A stretch of 23,991 nt of DNA from JAWOFN01 sp046497505 [NCBI: bacterium] (lineage in GTDB: Bacteria > Blakebacterota > Blakebacteria > Blakebacterales), in assembly GCA_046497505.1 (NCBI GenBank), contig JAWOFN010000045.1, forward strand, positions 1 to 23,991. The letters are read 5' to 3'. The position numbers were made by a program, and so were the translations under genes. The stretch's first letter is position 1. Each line of letters opens with the position of its first letter. The notes beneath the pieces were generated by a model. It had not been told where the DNA came from and ran no database searches. It saw only the letters and a program-made list of their open reading frames with translations. Shown here piece by piece: positions 15,908-23,546 of this stretch.

Positions 15908-16648
15908 CTACTTCACCTCGAAGCCGCTCTCCTGGAGCTGCTGGACCTTCTCCCCAACCTGCTCCTCCACGATCTGACCGTCGAACAGGTTCACGGTCCG
16001 CTCGGCGTGGTGGGCGTAGCGCGGGTCGTGGGTCACCATGCAGATGGTGGCACCGTCGTCATGGAGTTCCTGGAGGAGTTCCATGACCGCCTCACCGTTC
16101 TTCGAGTCCAGATTCCCCGTGGGCTCGTCGGCCAGGAGGATGAGCGGGCGGCCCACGATGGCCCGGGCGACCGCCACACGCTGCTGCTGACCCCCGGAGA
16201 GCTGGCTGGGATAGTGCTTCATGCGGTGCGCCATCCCCACCCGGTCCAGGGACTCCTGTACCCGCTGCTTCCGCTCCGAGGAGGGCATGCCGCGGTAGGT
16301 CAGGGGGAGCTCCACGTTCTCGAAGACGGTGAGATCCCCGATGAGGTTGTACGCCTGGAAGATGAACCCGATGGCCTGGTTGCGGATCCGCGCCCGCTGG
16401 GCCAGGTTCAGGTTCTGCACCGGGTCGCCGTCCAGCATGTAGCCGCCGTCGGTCGGCGAATCCAGGAGTCCCAGGATCGACAGGAGGGTGGTCTTGCCGC
16501 ATCCCGAGGGGCCGGCGATGGCCACGTATTCTCCCGACTGGATCTCCAGTTGGATGTCGTGCAGTGCGTGGGTCTCCACCTCGTCGGTGTAGAAGACCTT
16601 GCTCACTCCGTCCAGGCGGATCAGCGGCTGCTTCGAGATGTTGTCCAT
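15908..16648 (-). CDS. ABC transporter ATP-binding protein, MacB/LolD-like
   Basis: A 246-residue ATPase subunit of the LolD/MacB/FtsE group. Seen: Walker A GPSGCGKTT (46-54), Q-loop FIFQAYNL (Gln98), signature LSGGQQQR (150-157), Walker B LILLADEPTGNLD (169-181) and the switch histidine in CMVTHDP (His207). All catalytic motifs are intact. The ATG at 16648 has an AAGGA ribosome binding site. The adaptor gene ends 49 bases upstream and the TolC-family gene follows, the usual order of MacAB-TolC-like exporters. The FtsX/MacB-type membrane permease normally paired with this ATPase is not encoded in this window. The substrate may be a lipoprotein, peptide or antibiotic-like compound; context does not decide. 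Confidence 0.93.
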   Translation of the reverse strand: MDNISKQPLIRLDGVSKVFYTDEVETHALHDIQLEIQSGEYVAIAGPSGCGKTTLLSILGLLDSPTDGGYMLDGDPVQNLNLAQRARIRNQAIGFIFQAYNLIGDLTVFENVELPLTYRGMPSSERKQRVQESLDRVGMAHRMKHYPSQLSGGQQQRVAVARAIVGRPLILLADEPTGNLDSKNGEAVMELLQELHDDGATICMVTHDPRYAHHAERTVNLFDGQIVEEQVGEKVQQLQESGFEVK

Positions 16649-16697
16649 CGATCATCCTTCCGGGATCTGACGGAAGCGGCCGGGAGTCGATCGGATG

Positions 16698-17942
16698 CTA
16701 CTGCTTGATGCGCACCCGGTCGAACTCGTCGTAGCGGGACATGTCGCTCAGGATGACCTGGTCCCCTGCCTCCAGCCCGCGCTTGACTTCCATCTTGTCC
16801 ACTGAACTGCGTCCGAGTTCCACGCTCACACGGACAGCGGCCGTTCCGTTGTCCACGATCTTGAAGAGTCCTATGGTCGCGTGCGCCTGCCCGTTGGTGG
16901 GCCGGCCCACGTACATCACATCATCCAGGCTCTCGATGGTGATCACACCGTCGATGTTCTGATCGGCTCGGGCACCCTGGGGAAGCGGTTCCAGGATCTC
17001 GATGTCCACGGTCACCTGGCCGCCGCTGGCCGAGGGGTCGATCCGGGTGACCCGGCCCTCCACCACCTCGCCCACACGGGGGTCGATCTCCGCCTTCTGC
17101 CCCACCAGGACGTCCCGGGCCTGGGTCTCGTTGATCCGGATCTTGGCCATGAGCTCGCCGGGTTCGATGATGACACCCAGTCGCTGGCCGGGGTTGACCC
17201 ACTGCCCCACCTGCAGATCCAGCTCCCTCACCACACCCCGGATCCCCGCCCTCACGTTCATCGATTCCAGCCTGTTCCGCTGGAACTCGGCCAGCTCCTT
17301 CAGCCGGGCCACCTGCGACTCCTGCGCCTGGATCTCGATGTCACGGCCCTGCTGCCGGAATTCCAGGGTCTTCTCCTCGATCTCCAGCCGGAGCGTGAGT
17401 TCCTCCACCTGGTCCTCGGTGCGCTGCATCGCCAGCTTCGAGACCTCTTCCGGGACCTCCCGGTATGCCGCCAGCTGGCGCTGGGCGTCCCGCAGCTGGT
17501 TCCGGGTGCGGGCCACCGCGGCCTGCTGGTCGAGGATCTGGGTCTCCAGCTGTCCCTTCAGCTGGACCAGTTCGGACTGGGCCACCGTGTACTGCCGCTG
17601 CGCGTCGAGGTAGTCCAGCTGTACATCGGGGTTCTCCAAACGGAGCAGTACGGTGCCGGGTCCGGTCTCGGCGCCCGCCCTCACCAGCACCTCCTGGATC
17701 CGCCCGGAGGTGACCGCCGAGATATAGACGATGTCCTCGGGGACGAGGCTGCCGCCCCCGCGGACCTGGCGAAGGAACGAACCCCTCTCCACCGTGCCGG
17801 TCCAGAGGATGTTCGCGTCCACTGTGGGTGCCGCCGGTTCCAGGTCCTTCAGGTAGAGTGAGACGACCACCAGGGCCGCCACTGCCAGGCCGATCCCGAT
17901 GTATCGTCCCTTCCTGCTCTTCGGTTCTCGCGGGATGTCCAC
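16698..17942 (-). CDS. Periplasmic adaptor (membrane fusion) protein, HlyD/MacA-like
   Basis: A 414-residue protein with one N-terminal membrane anchor (about residues 14-31), a biotinyl-lipoyl-like half (SGRIQEVLVRAGAETGPGTVLLRL), a long alpha-hairpin (about 105-235) of charged heptads, and the second lipoyl half (IRGVVRELDLQVGQWVNPGQRL). Beta-barrel and membrane-proximal domains complete it. The start is a GTG at 17942 with a weak AAGAGG signal upstream. It heads the minus-strand block adaptor, ABC ATPase, TolC-family channel, so it should bridge an inner-membrane transporter and the outer-membrane duct. No lipobox is present; the anchor is a transmembrane helix. Confidence 0.92.
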   Translation of the reverse strand: MDIPREPKSRKGRYIGIGLAVAALVVVSLYLKDLEPAAPTVDANILWTGTVERGSFLRQVRGGGSLVPEDIVYISAVTSGRIQEVLVRAGAETGPGTVLLRLENPDVQLDYLDAQRQYTVAQSELVQLKGQLETQILDQQAAVARTRNQLRDAQRQLAAYREVPEEVSKLAMQRTEDQVEELTLRLEIEEKTLEFRQQGRDIEIQAQESQVARLKELAEFQRNRLESMNVRAGIRGVVRELDLQVGQWVNPGQRLGVIIEPGELMAKIRINETQARDVLVGQKAEIDPRVGEVVEGRVTRIDPSASGGQVTVDIEILEPLPQGARADQNIDGVITIESLDDVMYVGRPTNGQAHATIGLFKIVDNGTAAVRVSVELGRSSVDKMEVKRGLEAGDQVILSDMSRYDEFDRVRIKQ

Positions 17943-18090
17943 GAAGCAGCCTCTTCTTCTCTATCCTGATCCTGCGGGTCGAAGGTCGCCGGGGTCCCTG
18001 CTCCGGTCCCGGTACCGGACACATCCATCACTACGGCGCCGGGTCCGGAATGGTTGCATCCCGCCCTCGTCCGTGCCCATGGTCCCCGTC

Positions 18091-18228
18091 TCACATCGGC
18101 AGGGGGAAGAGGGCCAGCCCGGTGACCTGGAGGAGGGGTCGGCTGCCCGGGTTGGTCAGGAGGGCGGCCGCACCCGCCGCGAGCGCGGTGAGCAGGAATA
18201 TGCGGGGATCGGCCGATCGTGAACGCAT
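18091..18228 (-). CDS. Possible 45-residue membrane peptide
   Basis: Short open frame beginning with an ATG at 18228, five bases after AAGGA and 17 bases after the end of the CDF transporter gene. The product has a basic start (MRSRSADPR) and two hydrophobic stretches separated by TNPGSRP, as in small two-helix membrane peptides. The spacing and ribosome binding site suggest translation from the CDF transcript. No homologue is recognised, and in such G+C-rich DNA a short open frame may be fortuitous. Confidence 0.4.
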   Translation of the reverse strand: MRSRSADPRIFLLTALAAGAAALLTNPGSRPLLQVTGLALFPLPM

Positions 18229-18244
18229 GGACATCCTTATGACG

Positions 18245-19354
18245 TCATGCCCTCTCCCCCGGCTCCCCGGAACCGGGGAGTCCCGGCCTCGGGTAGGGGT
18301 GCTGTCTCCGCTCTTCCCGGCGGGCCTCCGGACCGGTGGGATGCTCCGGCCAGTCACTCTCGGGTATCGCACCCTCCCGGTCCCGGGCCAGCTCGCAGAC
18401 CGCCTCCCCGACACACGTCTCTCCCTCCTGGCAGGGATCCACGTGGATGATCACCTGGCTCTGGGGGATGATGGCCTCGATCGCGTTCTCGAGATGGTCC
18501 GCCAGGCGGTGTGCCTCCTCCAGGGTCCGGAAACGGCAGATGGTCAGGTGCAGGTCGATGTGCTTCTCGGGGCCGGCCCGCCGGGTCCTCAGCCGATGGT
18601 AGCCCAGGAACTCGTCCCGATGCTCCTCCAGTTCCATGATCACCCGCTCCCGGTAGCGGGCACCGACCTGCAGGTCGAGGAGGTCCCCTCCCGCCTTCCA
18701 GGCCAGCCGAAGGGTGGCGAGGGACACATAGAGCGCCACCGCGATACTCAGCAAGGCATCCACCGCCACCGCGCCGGTGGCCTCCACCGTCACCAGGCCG
18801 AGGATGACCGCCGCGTGGGTGACCGCGTCGATGCGGAAGGAGAGCCCTGAGCCCTGGAGGGCCAGGCTGTCGGTATGCCCTGCTGCCCGGTCCAGCATCC
18901 GTGCGGTCCACAGGCCCAGGAGGACCGAGAGGACCAGGACCGCCGCGGCCCCAAGGGTGCCGACCACCTCTCCCCCTTCCACCATGCGGCGGACCCCCTG
19001 CCAGACCAGCAGGGCCGCCAGGGGCATCATGACGAAGGCCTGGAGAAGGGCGCCCAGGGGCTCCACCTTGCCATGTCCGAAGGGGTGCTCGCGATCGGGG
19101 GGACGCCCCGCCACCGCCACCGCGATGCGGGCGATGGCCACGTTCAGGAAGTCGCTGAAGGAGTCCAGGGCCAGGGCCAGCACGGCCAGGGAACCCGTGA
19201 GAAGGCCCACCACCCCTTTCGCCGCCGCCTGGAGCGCTGCGGCCGCCAGGGCGGTGCGGATGGCCTCCCGTTTCACCCGGGAGGCAGCGGCCGCGTCCAG
19301 CCGGCGATCCCGGTCACGGGGCTCTGTATCGGGTCCTCTCACAGCCGGCACCAC
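18245..19354 (-). CDS. FieF-like cation diffusion facilitator, altered metal site
   Basis: Inner-membrane proton-coupled efflux carrier of divalent metal, 369 residues, six membrane helices followed by a cytoplasmic domain. Seen: DSFSD (Asp64, Asp68) in the second helix and HPFGHGKVEP in the following loop, both FieF-like. In the fifth helix the usual H-x-x-x-D is S-x-x-x-D (Ser172, Asp176), so one of the four ligands of transport site A is lost. The cytoplasmic zinc-site histidines (HRLR, LHLT, IIHVDPC) are retained. About 50 extra residues follow, with cysteines in DPCQEGETCVGEAVC and a His/Pro/Arg-rich end. The start is one of two consecutive GTG codons (19354 or 19351). It lies 114 bases downstream of the endonuclease IV gene on the same strand. 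The metal carried is uncertain. Confidence 0.88.
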   Translation of the reverse strand: MVPAVRGPDTEPRDRDRRLDAAAASRVKREAIRTALAAAALQAAAKGVVGLLTGSLAVLALALDSFSDFLNVAIARIAVAVAGRPPDREHPFGHGKVEPLGALLQAFVMMPLAALLVWQGVRRMVEGGEVVGTLGAAAVLVLSVLLGLWTARMLDRAAGHTDSLALQGSGLSFRIDAVTHAAVILGLVTVEATGAVAVDALLSIAVALYVSLATLRLAWKAGGDLLDLQVGARYRERVIMELEEHRDEFLGYHRLRTRRAGPEKHIDLHLTICRFRTLEEAHRLADHLENAIEAIIPQSQVIIHVDPCQEGETCVGEAVCELARDREGAIPESDWPEHPTGPEARREERRQHPYPRPGLPGSGEPGERA

Positions 19355-19468
19355 GTGAAGGTGGGAGAGCGGGGGCAGACCCCCGGGGTCGTTGCGAAGG
19401 GGACAGACCTCCAGGACCCCAGGCGGCAGAGAGTGAGATCATAGCGCACGGAGTAGACGGAAGCAGCG

Positions 19469-20356
19469 TCAGACCGCACCGGCCAGACGACGCAGCCGCT
19501 CGAGGTTCCTGCGGTCCGCATCCTCCTCCTTCGGGGTCTCCAGCACCTTCGGGATATCCGCGAACCGGGGATCGCGCATCAGGTTCCGGAACCCCCGGTC
19601 CCCGATGTGCCCCTCTCCGATATGGGCATGCCGGTCCCGGCGGCTTCCCAGGGGTCTCTTGCTGTCGTTCAGGTGGAACGCCTTGATGCGGTCCAGCCCC
19701 ACCGTATCCGCGAACGTCCTCACCGTCTCCTCGTATCCCTCCGGGTCCCTGAGTTCGTAGCCTGCCGCGAAGATGTGACAGGTGTCCAGGCAGACGGCGG
19801 TCCGTTCCGGGGCGTCGGTCCGTTCCAGTATCTCGGCCAGTTCCTCCGCACTCCTCCCCAGGGTGGTCCCCTGTCCCGCCACGGCCTCCAGGAGGACCAT
19901 GGTCTCCACATCGGGTGTGGCGTCGAAGACCCGCTTCAGGTTGACGGCCACCCGGTCCATCCCGGTCTCCGCACCGGCACCCACATGCGCCCCGGGATGA
20001 ATCACCAGCCATGGGAGCCCCAGACGCTGGCAGCGGAGCAGCTCCTCGATGGTGCATGCCACCGACCGCTCCCGGATGGCGGGGTCCGGGGAGGCCAGGT
20101 TCACCAGGTAGGTGTTATGGGCGAAGACCGGCCAGATCCCCGTGCGCTCCCGTTCCAGCCAGAACGCCTCCACCTCCTCGTCCAGCAGGGGTGCTCCCCG
20201 CCATCGGCTGTTGTTCTTAACGAAGATCTGCATGACCGTGCAGCCGACGCTCTCACCGTGGAGGAATGCCCTGGACACCCCCCCCGCGACGGACATGTGA
20301 GAACCGAGGGCGAGGGTGCCGAGCCGGCTGAGAGCGGCTCCAGGCTCCCCCGTCAC
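19469..20356 (-). CDS. nfo: Endonuclease IV (AP endonuclease)
   Basis: Zinc-dependent apurinic/apyrimidinic endonuclease of base-excision repair, 295 residues, TIM-barrel fold. All nine metal ligands are present with near-constant offset from the Escherichia coli enzyme: His80, His120, Glu157, Asp191, His194, His228, Asp241, His243 and Glu273. The motifs LDTCHIFAAGY and HLNDSKRPLGSRRDRHAHIGEG are diagnostic in pattern. The start is inferred as the GTG at 20356, whose GTGA overlaps the stop of the methyltransferase gene; the upstream part of the open frame is antisense-like and belongs to that gene's other frame. Tight overlap implies co-transcription and coupled translation with the methyltransferase. 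Confidence 0.95.
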   Translation of the reverse strand: MTGEPGAALSRLGTLALGSHMSVAGGVSRAFLHGESVGCTVMQIFVKNNSRWRGAPLLDEEVEAFWLERERTGIWPVFAHNTYLVNLASPDPAIRERSVACTIEELLRCQRLGLPWLVIHPGAHVGAGAETGMDRVAVNLKRVFDATPDVETMVLLEAVAGQGTTLGRSAEELAEILERTDAPERTAVCLDTCHIFAAGYELRDPEGYEETVRTFADTVGLDRIKAFHLNDSKRPLGSRRDRHAHIGEGHIGDRGFRNLMRDPRFADIPKVLETPKEEDADRRNLERLRRLAGAV

Positions 20357-21078
20357 TCGGCGTGCAGGACCAGGCACTTCAGGTATTCCGTCTCGGGTGC
20401 TGTGATCAGGGGAGGATGGTCGCGACTCTGGGTGCCGGAGCCGAGGACGCGCACGTGCCGGCGTGCCAGGCTCGCCGCATGGGAGACGGTGTCCCGAAAC
20501 GCTTCCGGCTGGACGTGGTGACTGCAGGAGCAGGTGATGAGGGTGCCCCCGGGGGCCAGCACGTTCAGCCCCCTCAGGTTCAGGTCGAGATAACCCCGGA
20601 GACCCGCCTTCAGGTGCTTCTTGCTCTTCACGAAGGCCGGAGGGTCCAGGATCACGGTGTCGAAGGTGCGGCCGGCATCCTTGAACACCTTGAGGGCCTC
20701 GATGACATCCTGCCGTATCCACTCGGTCCGCTCCGAGAGAGCGTTGGCCCGGGCGTGGCGCTCGGCGAAATCCAGGGCGCCCGCGGAGGTGTCCACACCC
20801 ACGACCTCGTCCGCACCGTTCTGGAGCGCGATCAGTCCCCAGGTGCCCTGGTAACAGAAGGCGTCAAGCACCCTGCCGGAGGCCGCCGATGGAAGGAAAA
20901 GGGCCTGGTTGTCCCGCTGGTCCAGGAAGAGTCCGGTCTTCTGTCCGCCCAGCAGGTCCACGGCCAGGCGCAGCCCCAGGTAGTCCACGGTCAGCTCCGG
21001 GTCCGGCGTGCCGGCCAGCACCTCCACCCTCTCCTCCAGACCCTCCATGGTCCGGAAGTGGGTGTCGTTGCGGGCCAA
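20353..21078 (-). pseudogene. RlmI-like rRNA methyltransferase, 5' end cut at junction
   Basis: C-terminal part (about 240 residues) of a class I SAM-dependent methyltransferase of the RlmI/RlmK type, which methylates cytosine of 23S rRNA. Seen: a GQKTGLFLDQRDNQ motif, SAM-binding VLDAFCYQGTWGL and VVGVDTSAGA, and the catalytic-site motif VILDPPAFVKSKK. A final CSCSHHV segment is consistent with the catalytic cysteine region. Full members are about 390 residues with an N-terminal PUA domain, which is missing here. The homology starts abruptly at ARNDTHFRTMEGL, directly at the composition break, and a TGA lies just beyond. The TTG at 21078 is therefore not a true start. In the real genome the gene is presumably intact; it appears broken only because the sequence changes source here. 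Confidence 0.85.
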
Positions 21079-21085
21079 TCATCGG
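21070..21085. other. Junction of G+C-rich bacterial and lower-G+C archaeal sequence
   Basis: Left of about 21,075 the DNA encodes an RlmI-like protein on the minus strand; right of about 21,078 it encodes the Rossmann part of a dehydrogenase on the plus strand. Both homologies end here, and base composition and arginine codon choice change at the same point. No tRNA, integrase, insertion sequence or repeat is visible at the joint. This fits an assembly chimera better than natural transfer. Confidence 0.88.
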
Positions 21086-21557
21086 ATACGGTCACATAGG
21101 TCGAGCTGTAGCTGAGAGAGCACATGCATTCGGTATGAACATCCTAGCTTACGATGTGGTCGATGTGGATGAACCTGAACCTGCTAAGATGGTGGATATG
21201 GATACTCTATTGAAAGAGAGCGACGTTATAACGATCCATGTACCACACATAAAACCCACTCACCACATGTTGAGTACGGAAGAATTCAAGAAGATGAAAG
21301 AGAGCTCGGTTCTTGTAGACTGCTCCAGAGGGGGAGTAGTTGACGAAAAGGCGCTCTATGAAGCACTAAACGATGGAGATATCAAGTTCGCCAGCAAGGA
21401 CGTCTTCGAAGAAGAGCCCCCGAAAGATAATCCACTTTTAAAGCTGGATAACTTCCACGCAACACCACATATAGGCGGACAGACCTACGAAGGGCAGACA
21501 AGAGCCGGTACTCAGGCCGCTGAACAAGTCATAGATGAATTAGAAAAAAGAGGATAG
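21078..21557 (+). CDS. serA: D-3-phosphoglycerate / 2-hydroxyacid dehydrogenase, 5' end cut at junction
   Basis: C-terminal part (159 residues) of an NAD-dependent D-2-hydroxyacid dehydrogenase, probably SerA, the first enzyme of serine synthesis. The visible piece starts inside the nucleotide-binding motif (IIGYGHIGRAVA) and includes the catalytic arginine in VDCSRGGVVDE. The assisting glutamate is in FEEEPP and the catalytic histidine in TPHIGGQT. No ACT domain follows, as in short SerA forms. The N-terminal half is absent because the sequence changes source at about 21,077. A DUF1015 gene follows after five bases, a pairing often seen with serine-pathway genes. A glyoxylate or hydroxypyruvate reductase activity cannot be excluded from this fragment. 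Confidence 0.82.
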   Translation: MIGYGHIGRAVAERAHAFGMNILAYDVVDVDEPEPAKMVDMDTLLKESDVITIHVPHIKPTHHMLSTEEFKKMKESSVLVDCSRGGVVDEKALYEALNDGDIKFASKDVFEEEPPKDNPLLKLDNFHATPHIGGQTYEGQTRAGTQAAEQVIDELEKRG

Positions 21558-21562
21558 TTAAG

Positions 21563-22840
21563 ATGGTAGATATCAGACCTTTCAAAGGAATCCAGTACGA
21601 TAAGGATAAGATCGAGGACATGGAGAAAGTGATCACCCAGCCGTACGACAAGATCACCGACGAGATGAGGGATAAGTACTACGCTGACAGCGAATACAAT
21701 TACTGCAGATTGATCCTTCCAAAAGAAGAGAACAGGTACGAGATGGCCGCCACTAGAGTTCAGAATTGGTTAAGAGAAGGTGTATTGAACAAAGAGATTT
21801 CACCCGGAATATATGTTTACTACCAGGATTTCGAAGTTCTGGGAGAGGAATACACCCGTAAGGGATTCATCTCAGCAGTGAAACTGCACCCCTTCGAAGA
21901 GGGCATCGTATTACCACATGAACAGACACACAAAGGGCCGAAGATAGACCGGCTCAACATGCTCACGGCTACGGAGAAGAACCTGGAAGCGGGTTTCATG
22001 CTTTACACCGATCCGGATGAAACTACAATAGATATATTCGACGAAACAGCAAAGGGAGACCCACTCTATGAGGCAACAGACGAATACGGTGTGCATAACC
22101 GTGTCTGGAAGATAGAGGATGGAGGTAAGATAAAAGAAGTTGAAAAGATCCTTTCTGGAGAACAGGTAGTAATCGCCGATGGTCACCACAGGTACGAAAC
22201 TGCAGTTACATTCAGAGATACATTGAGAGAGAAGAATCCAGATTGGCAGGAAGATGACGCCTTCAACTGGAGGATGACCTTCATGGTGCCGGTGGAAGAT
22301 TCCGGACTCGTCGTTTTACCAGGCCACAGATTACTGCTGGAACACAGTATCTCTCAAGAACATCTAGAGGAGTTGGAGAAATACTTCGATATGGAAGAGA
22401 TCGATCTGGAGAAAGCGGAAGATTTCCTAGACGATAACAAGGATATCAGTTCTTTCGTTATCTACGATGGAGAGAAAGCGATCTCTGCAAGGATGAAGTC
22501 CAGGGATGCAGTAGAACAGTTCATGGGCGATGATTACTCTAAAGATTACAAAGAACTCGACGTCGTAGTTCTTCGAGATGTGATCTTCAACGGGATAATG
22601 AACACTGGAGGACTAAAGATCGATGAGACCATCTCATACGAACGCTGGTCTAAAGACGCTATAAAGAGGGTCGATGAAGGAGAAGCAAAAGTCGCTTTCC
22701 TGGTGAATGCAACTAAACCGGAACAGGTTCTCAATGTAGCGAAGAACGGCGAACGGATGCCTCAGAAATCTACTGACTTCTATCCGAAGGCTGACTCTGG
22801 GTTCACGATGATGGACATCGAGCCCGGTGAAAAGCTGTAA
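21563..22840 (+). CDS. DUF1015 family protein
   Basis: A 425-residue soluble protein of the DUF1015 family. Seen: the N-terminal signature MVDIRPFKGIQYD, then VITQPYDKI, then HEQTHKGPKIDRLNMLTAT and the strongly conserved VIADGHHRYETAVTF near residue 210. The end is FYPKADSGFTMMDIEP. Length is typical. The ATG lies eight bases after an AGAGG ribosome binding site and five bases after the serA stop, so the two genes form an operon. The biochemical role is not established; repeated linkage to serine-biosynthesis genes suggests a function there, perhaps serine kinase-like or regulatory. The protein is rich in Asp and Glu and uses AGA/AGG for arginine, unlike the bacterial side. Confidence 0.9.
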   Translation: MVDIRPFKGIQYDKDKIEDMEKVITQPYDKITDEMRDKYYADSEYNYCRLILPKEENRYEMAATRVQNWLREGVLNKEISPGIYVYYQDFEVLGEEYTRKGFISAVKLHPFEEGIVLPHEQTHKGPKIDRLNMLTATEKNLEAGFMLYTDPDETTIDIFDETAKGDPLYEATDEYGVHNRVWKIEDGGKIKEVEKILSGEQVVIADGHHRYETAVTFRDTLREKNPDWQEDDAFNWRMTFMVPVEDSGLVVLPGHRLLLEHSISQEHLEELEKYFDMEEIDLEKAEDFLDDNKDISSFVIYDGEKAISARMKSRDAVEQFMGDDYSKDYKELDVVVLRDVIFNGIMNTGGLKIDETISYERWSKDAIKRVDEGEAKVAFLVNATKPEQVLNVAKNGERMPQKSTDFYPKADSGFTMMDIEPGEKL

Positions 22841-22845
22841 AAAAC

Positions 22846-22875
22846 TTTTCTTTTTCTTTTCTTATTTTCTTTTTA
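22846..22875 (+). terminator. T-rich transcription stop, archaeal style
   Basis: Directly after the DUF1015 stop codon there are five consecutive runs of three to five T separated by single C or A bases, without a hairpin. Oligo-T tracts alone terminate archaeal RNA polymerase, which fits the archaeal assignment. On the minus strand the A-run at 22839-22844 gives a short T-run for the convergent gene. Confidence 0.7.
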
Positions 22876-22879
22876 TCCA

Positions 22880-23485
22880 TCACTCATTCTCTATGGCATC
22901 GAGACATATTGCTATGGAAAGGAGCATCCTTCTATCAAGATTGAATTCTGGATCTCCGGAAACGTCCATATCATAGATATCCCTAACCAAGGTGAATTTT
23001 TCATTGTAGGTTCCTATCTGACGTCCATGGTGGAATATCTTGTATTTGTACGGGATAAAACTCAAAATATATCTTCTGAGAAGGGCCATGGCGGCTGAAT
23101 CTTCCTTGACTCTGCCTATCTCCTGCCTGTTCGGGTCCATGAGTATCCATTCATCTTTCAATATGGATTTGAATCCCTTTCTTTTCAAGAAGCCTATGGT
23201 CCTGTTCGTCGAGGACTCGATTATCTCAAAAGTTCCGCTGAAATCCAAGATGTTCTCCTGCTTGATCCTGAACAACTCTTCATTCATGTTTTTACTTTTG
23301 TAGATCCGGATATCTTCTTTCAACTTGAATACTTTCTGCTTACAGAAACCTAAGAGGTTCTCTCTATCATCCTCTAGATAGTATTTATTACCGATACTGA
23401 GTACCTTTTGTTTTATCCGGAATTTGTGCCTTTGAAATCGTTGTGGCATAGGGGGGTGATAACCACCAGCGGTATCATTATTCAT
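22880..23485 (-). CDS. LURP-one/tubby-like domain protein
   Basis: A 201-residue protein whose pattern fits the LURP-one-related (tubby C-terminal-like) fold: alternating beta-strands beginning FRIKQKVLSIGNKYYLEDD, then FKLKEDIRIYKS, EELFRIKQENI, TIGFLKRKGFKS, EWILMDPNRQEIGRVKE, and a C-terminal hydrophobic helix (RRMLLSIAICLDAIE). Such proteins are thought to bind phospholipid or act as membrane-tethered scaffolds, but roles in archaea are unknown. The ATG at 23485 has GGTG eight bases upstream, which fits an archaeal ribosome binding site; a second ATG at 23449 would shorten it by 12 residues. It lies downstream of the HD-domain gene on the same strand, separated by 61 A+T-rich bases likely holding its promoter. 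Confidence 0.7.
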   Translation of the reverse strand: MNNDTAGGYHPPMPQRFQRHKFRIKQKVLSIGNKYYLEDDRENLLGFCKQKVFKLKEDIRIYKSKNMNEELFRIKQENILDFSGTFEIIESSTNRTIGFLKRKGFKSILKDEWILMDPNRQEIGRVKEDSAAMALLRRYILSFIPYKYKIFHHGRQIGTYNEKFTLVRDIYDMDVSGDPEFNLDRRMLLSIAICLDAIENE

Positions 23486-23546
23486 CGTTTAAACACCGTA
23501 TCTATAATATAGCTATCACTTAAATAATTTCTCAAATAAAAATTAC

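Noticed and set aside
20357-20722. 122-residue N-terminal extension of endonuclease IV
   Set aside because: It lies within the methyltransferase gene in another frame, and endonuclease IV homology begins only after the GTG at 20356.
21070-21557. Natural horizontal transfer of an archaeal island into the bacterium
   Set aside because: No mobile-element trace or target repeat, and both host and incoming genes are truncated at the same point; chimeric assembly is simpler. Kept open only if reads span the joint.
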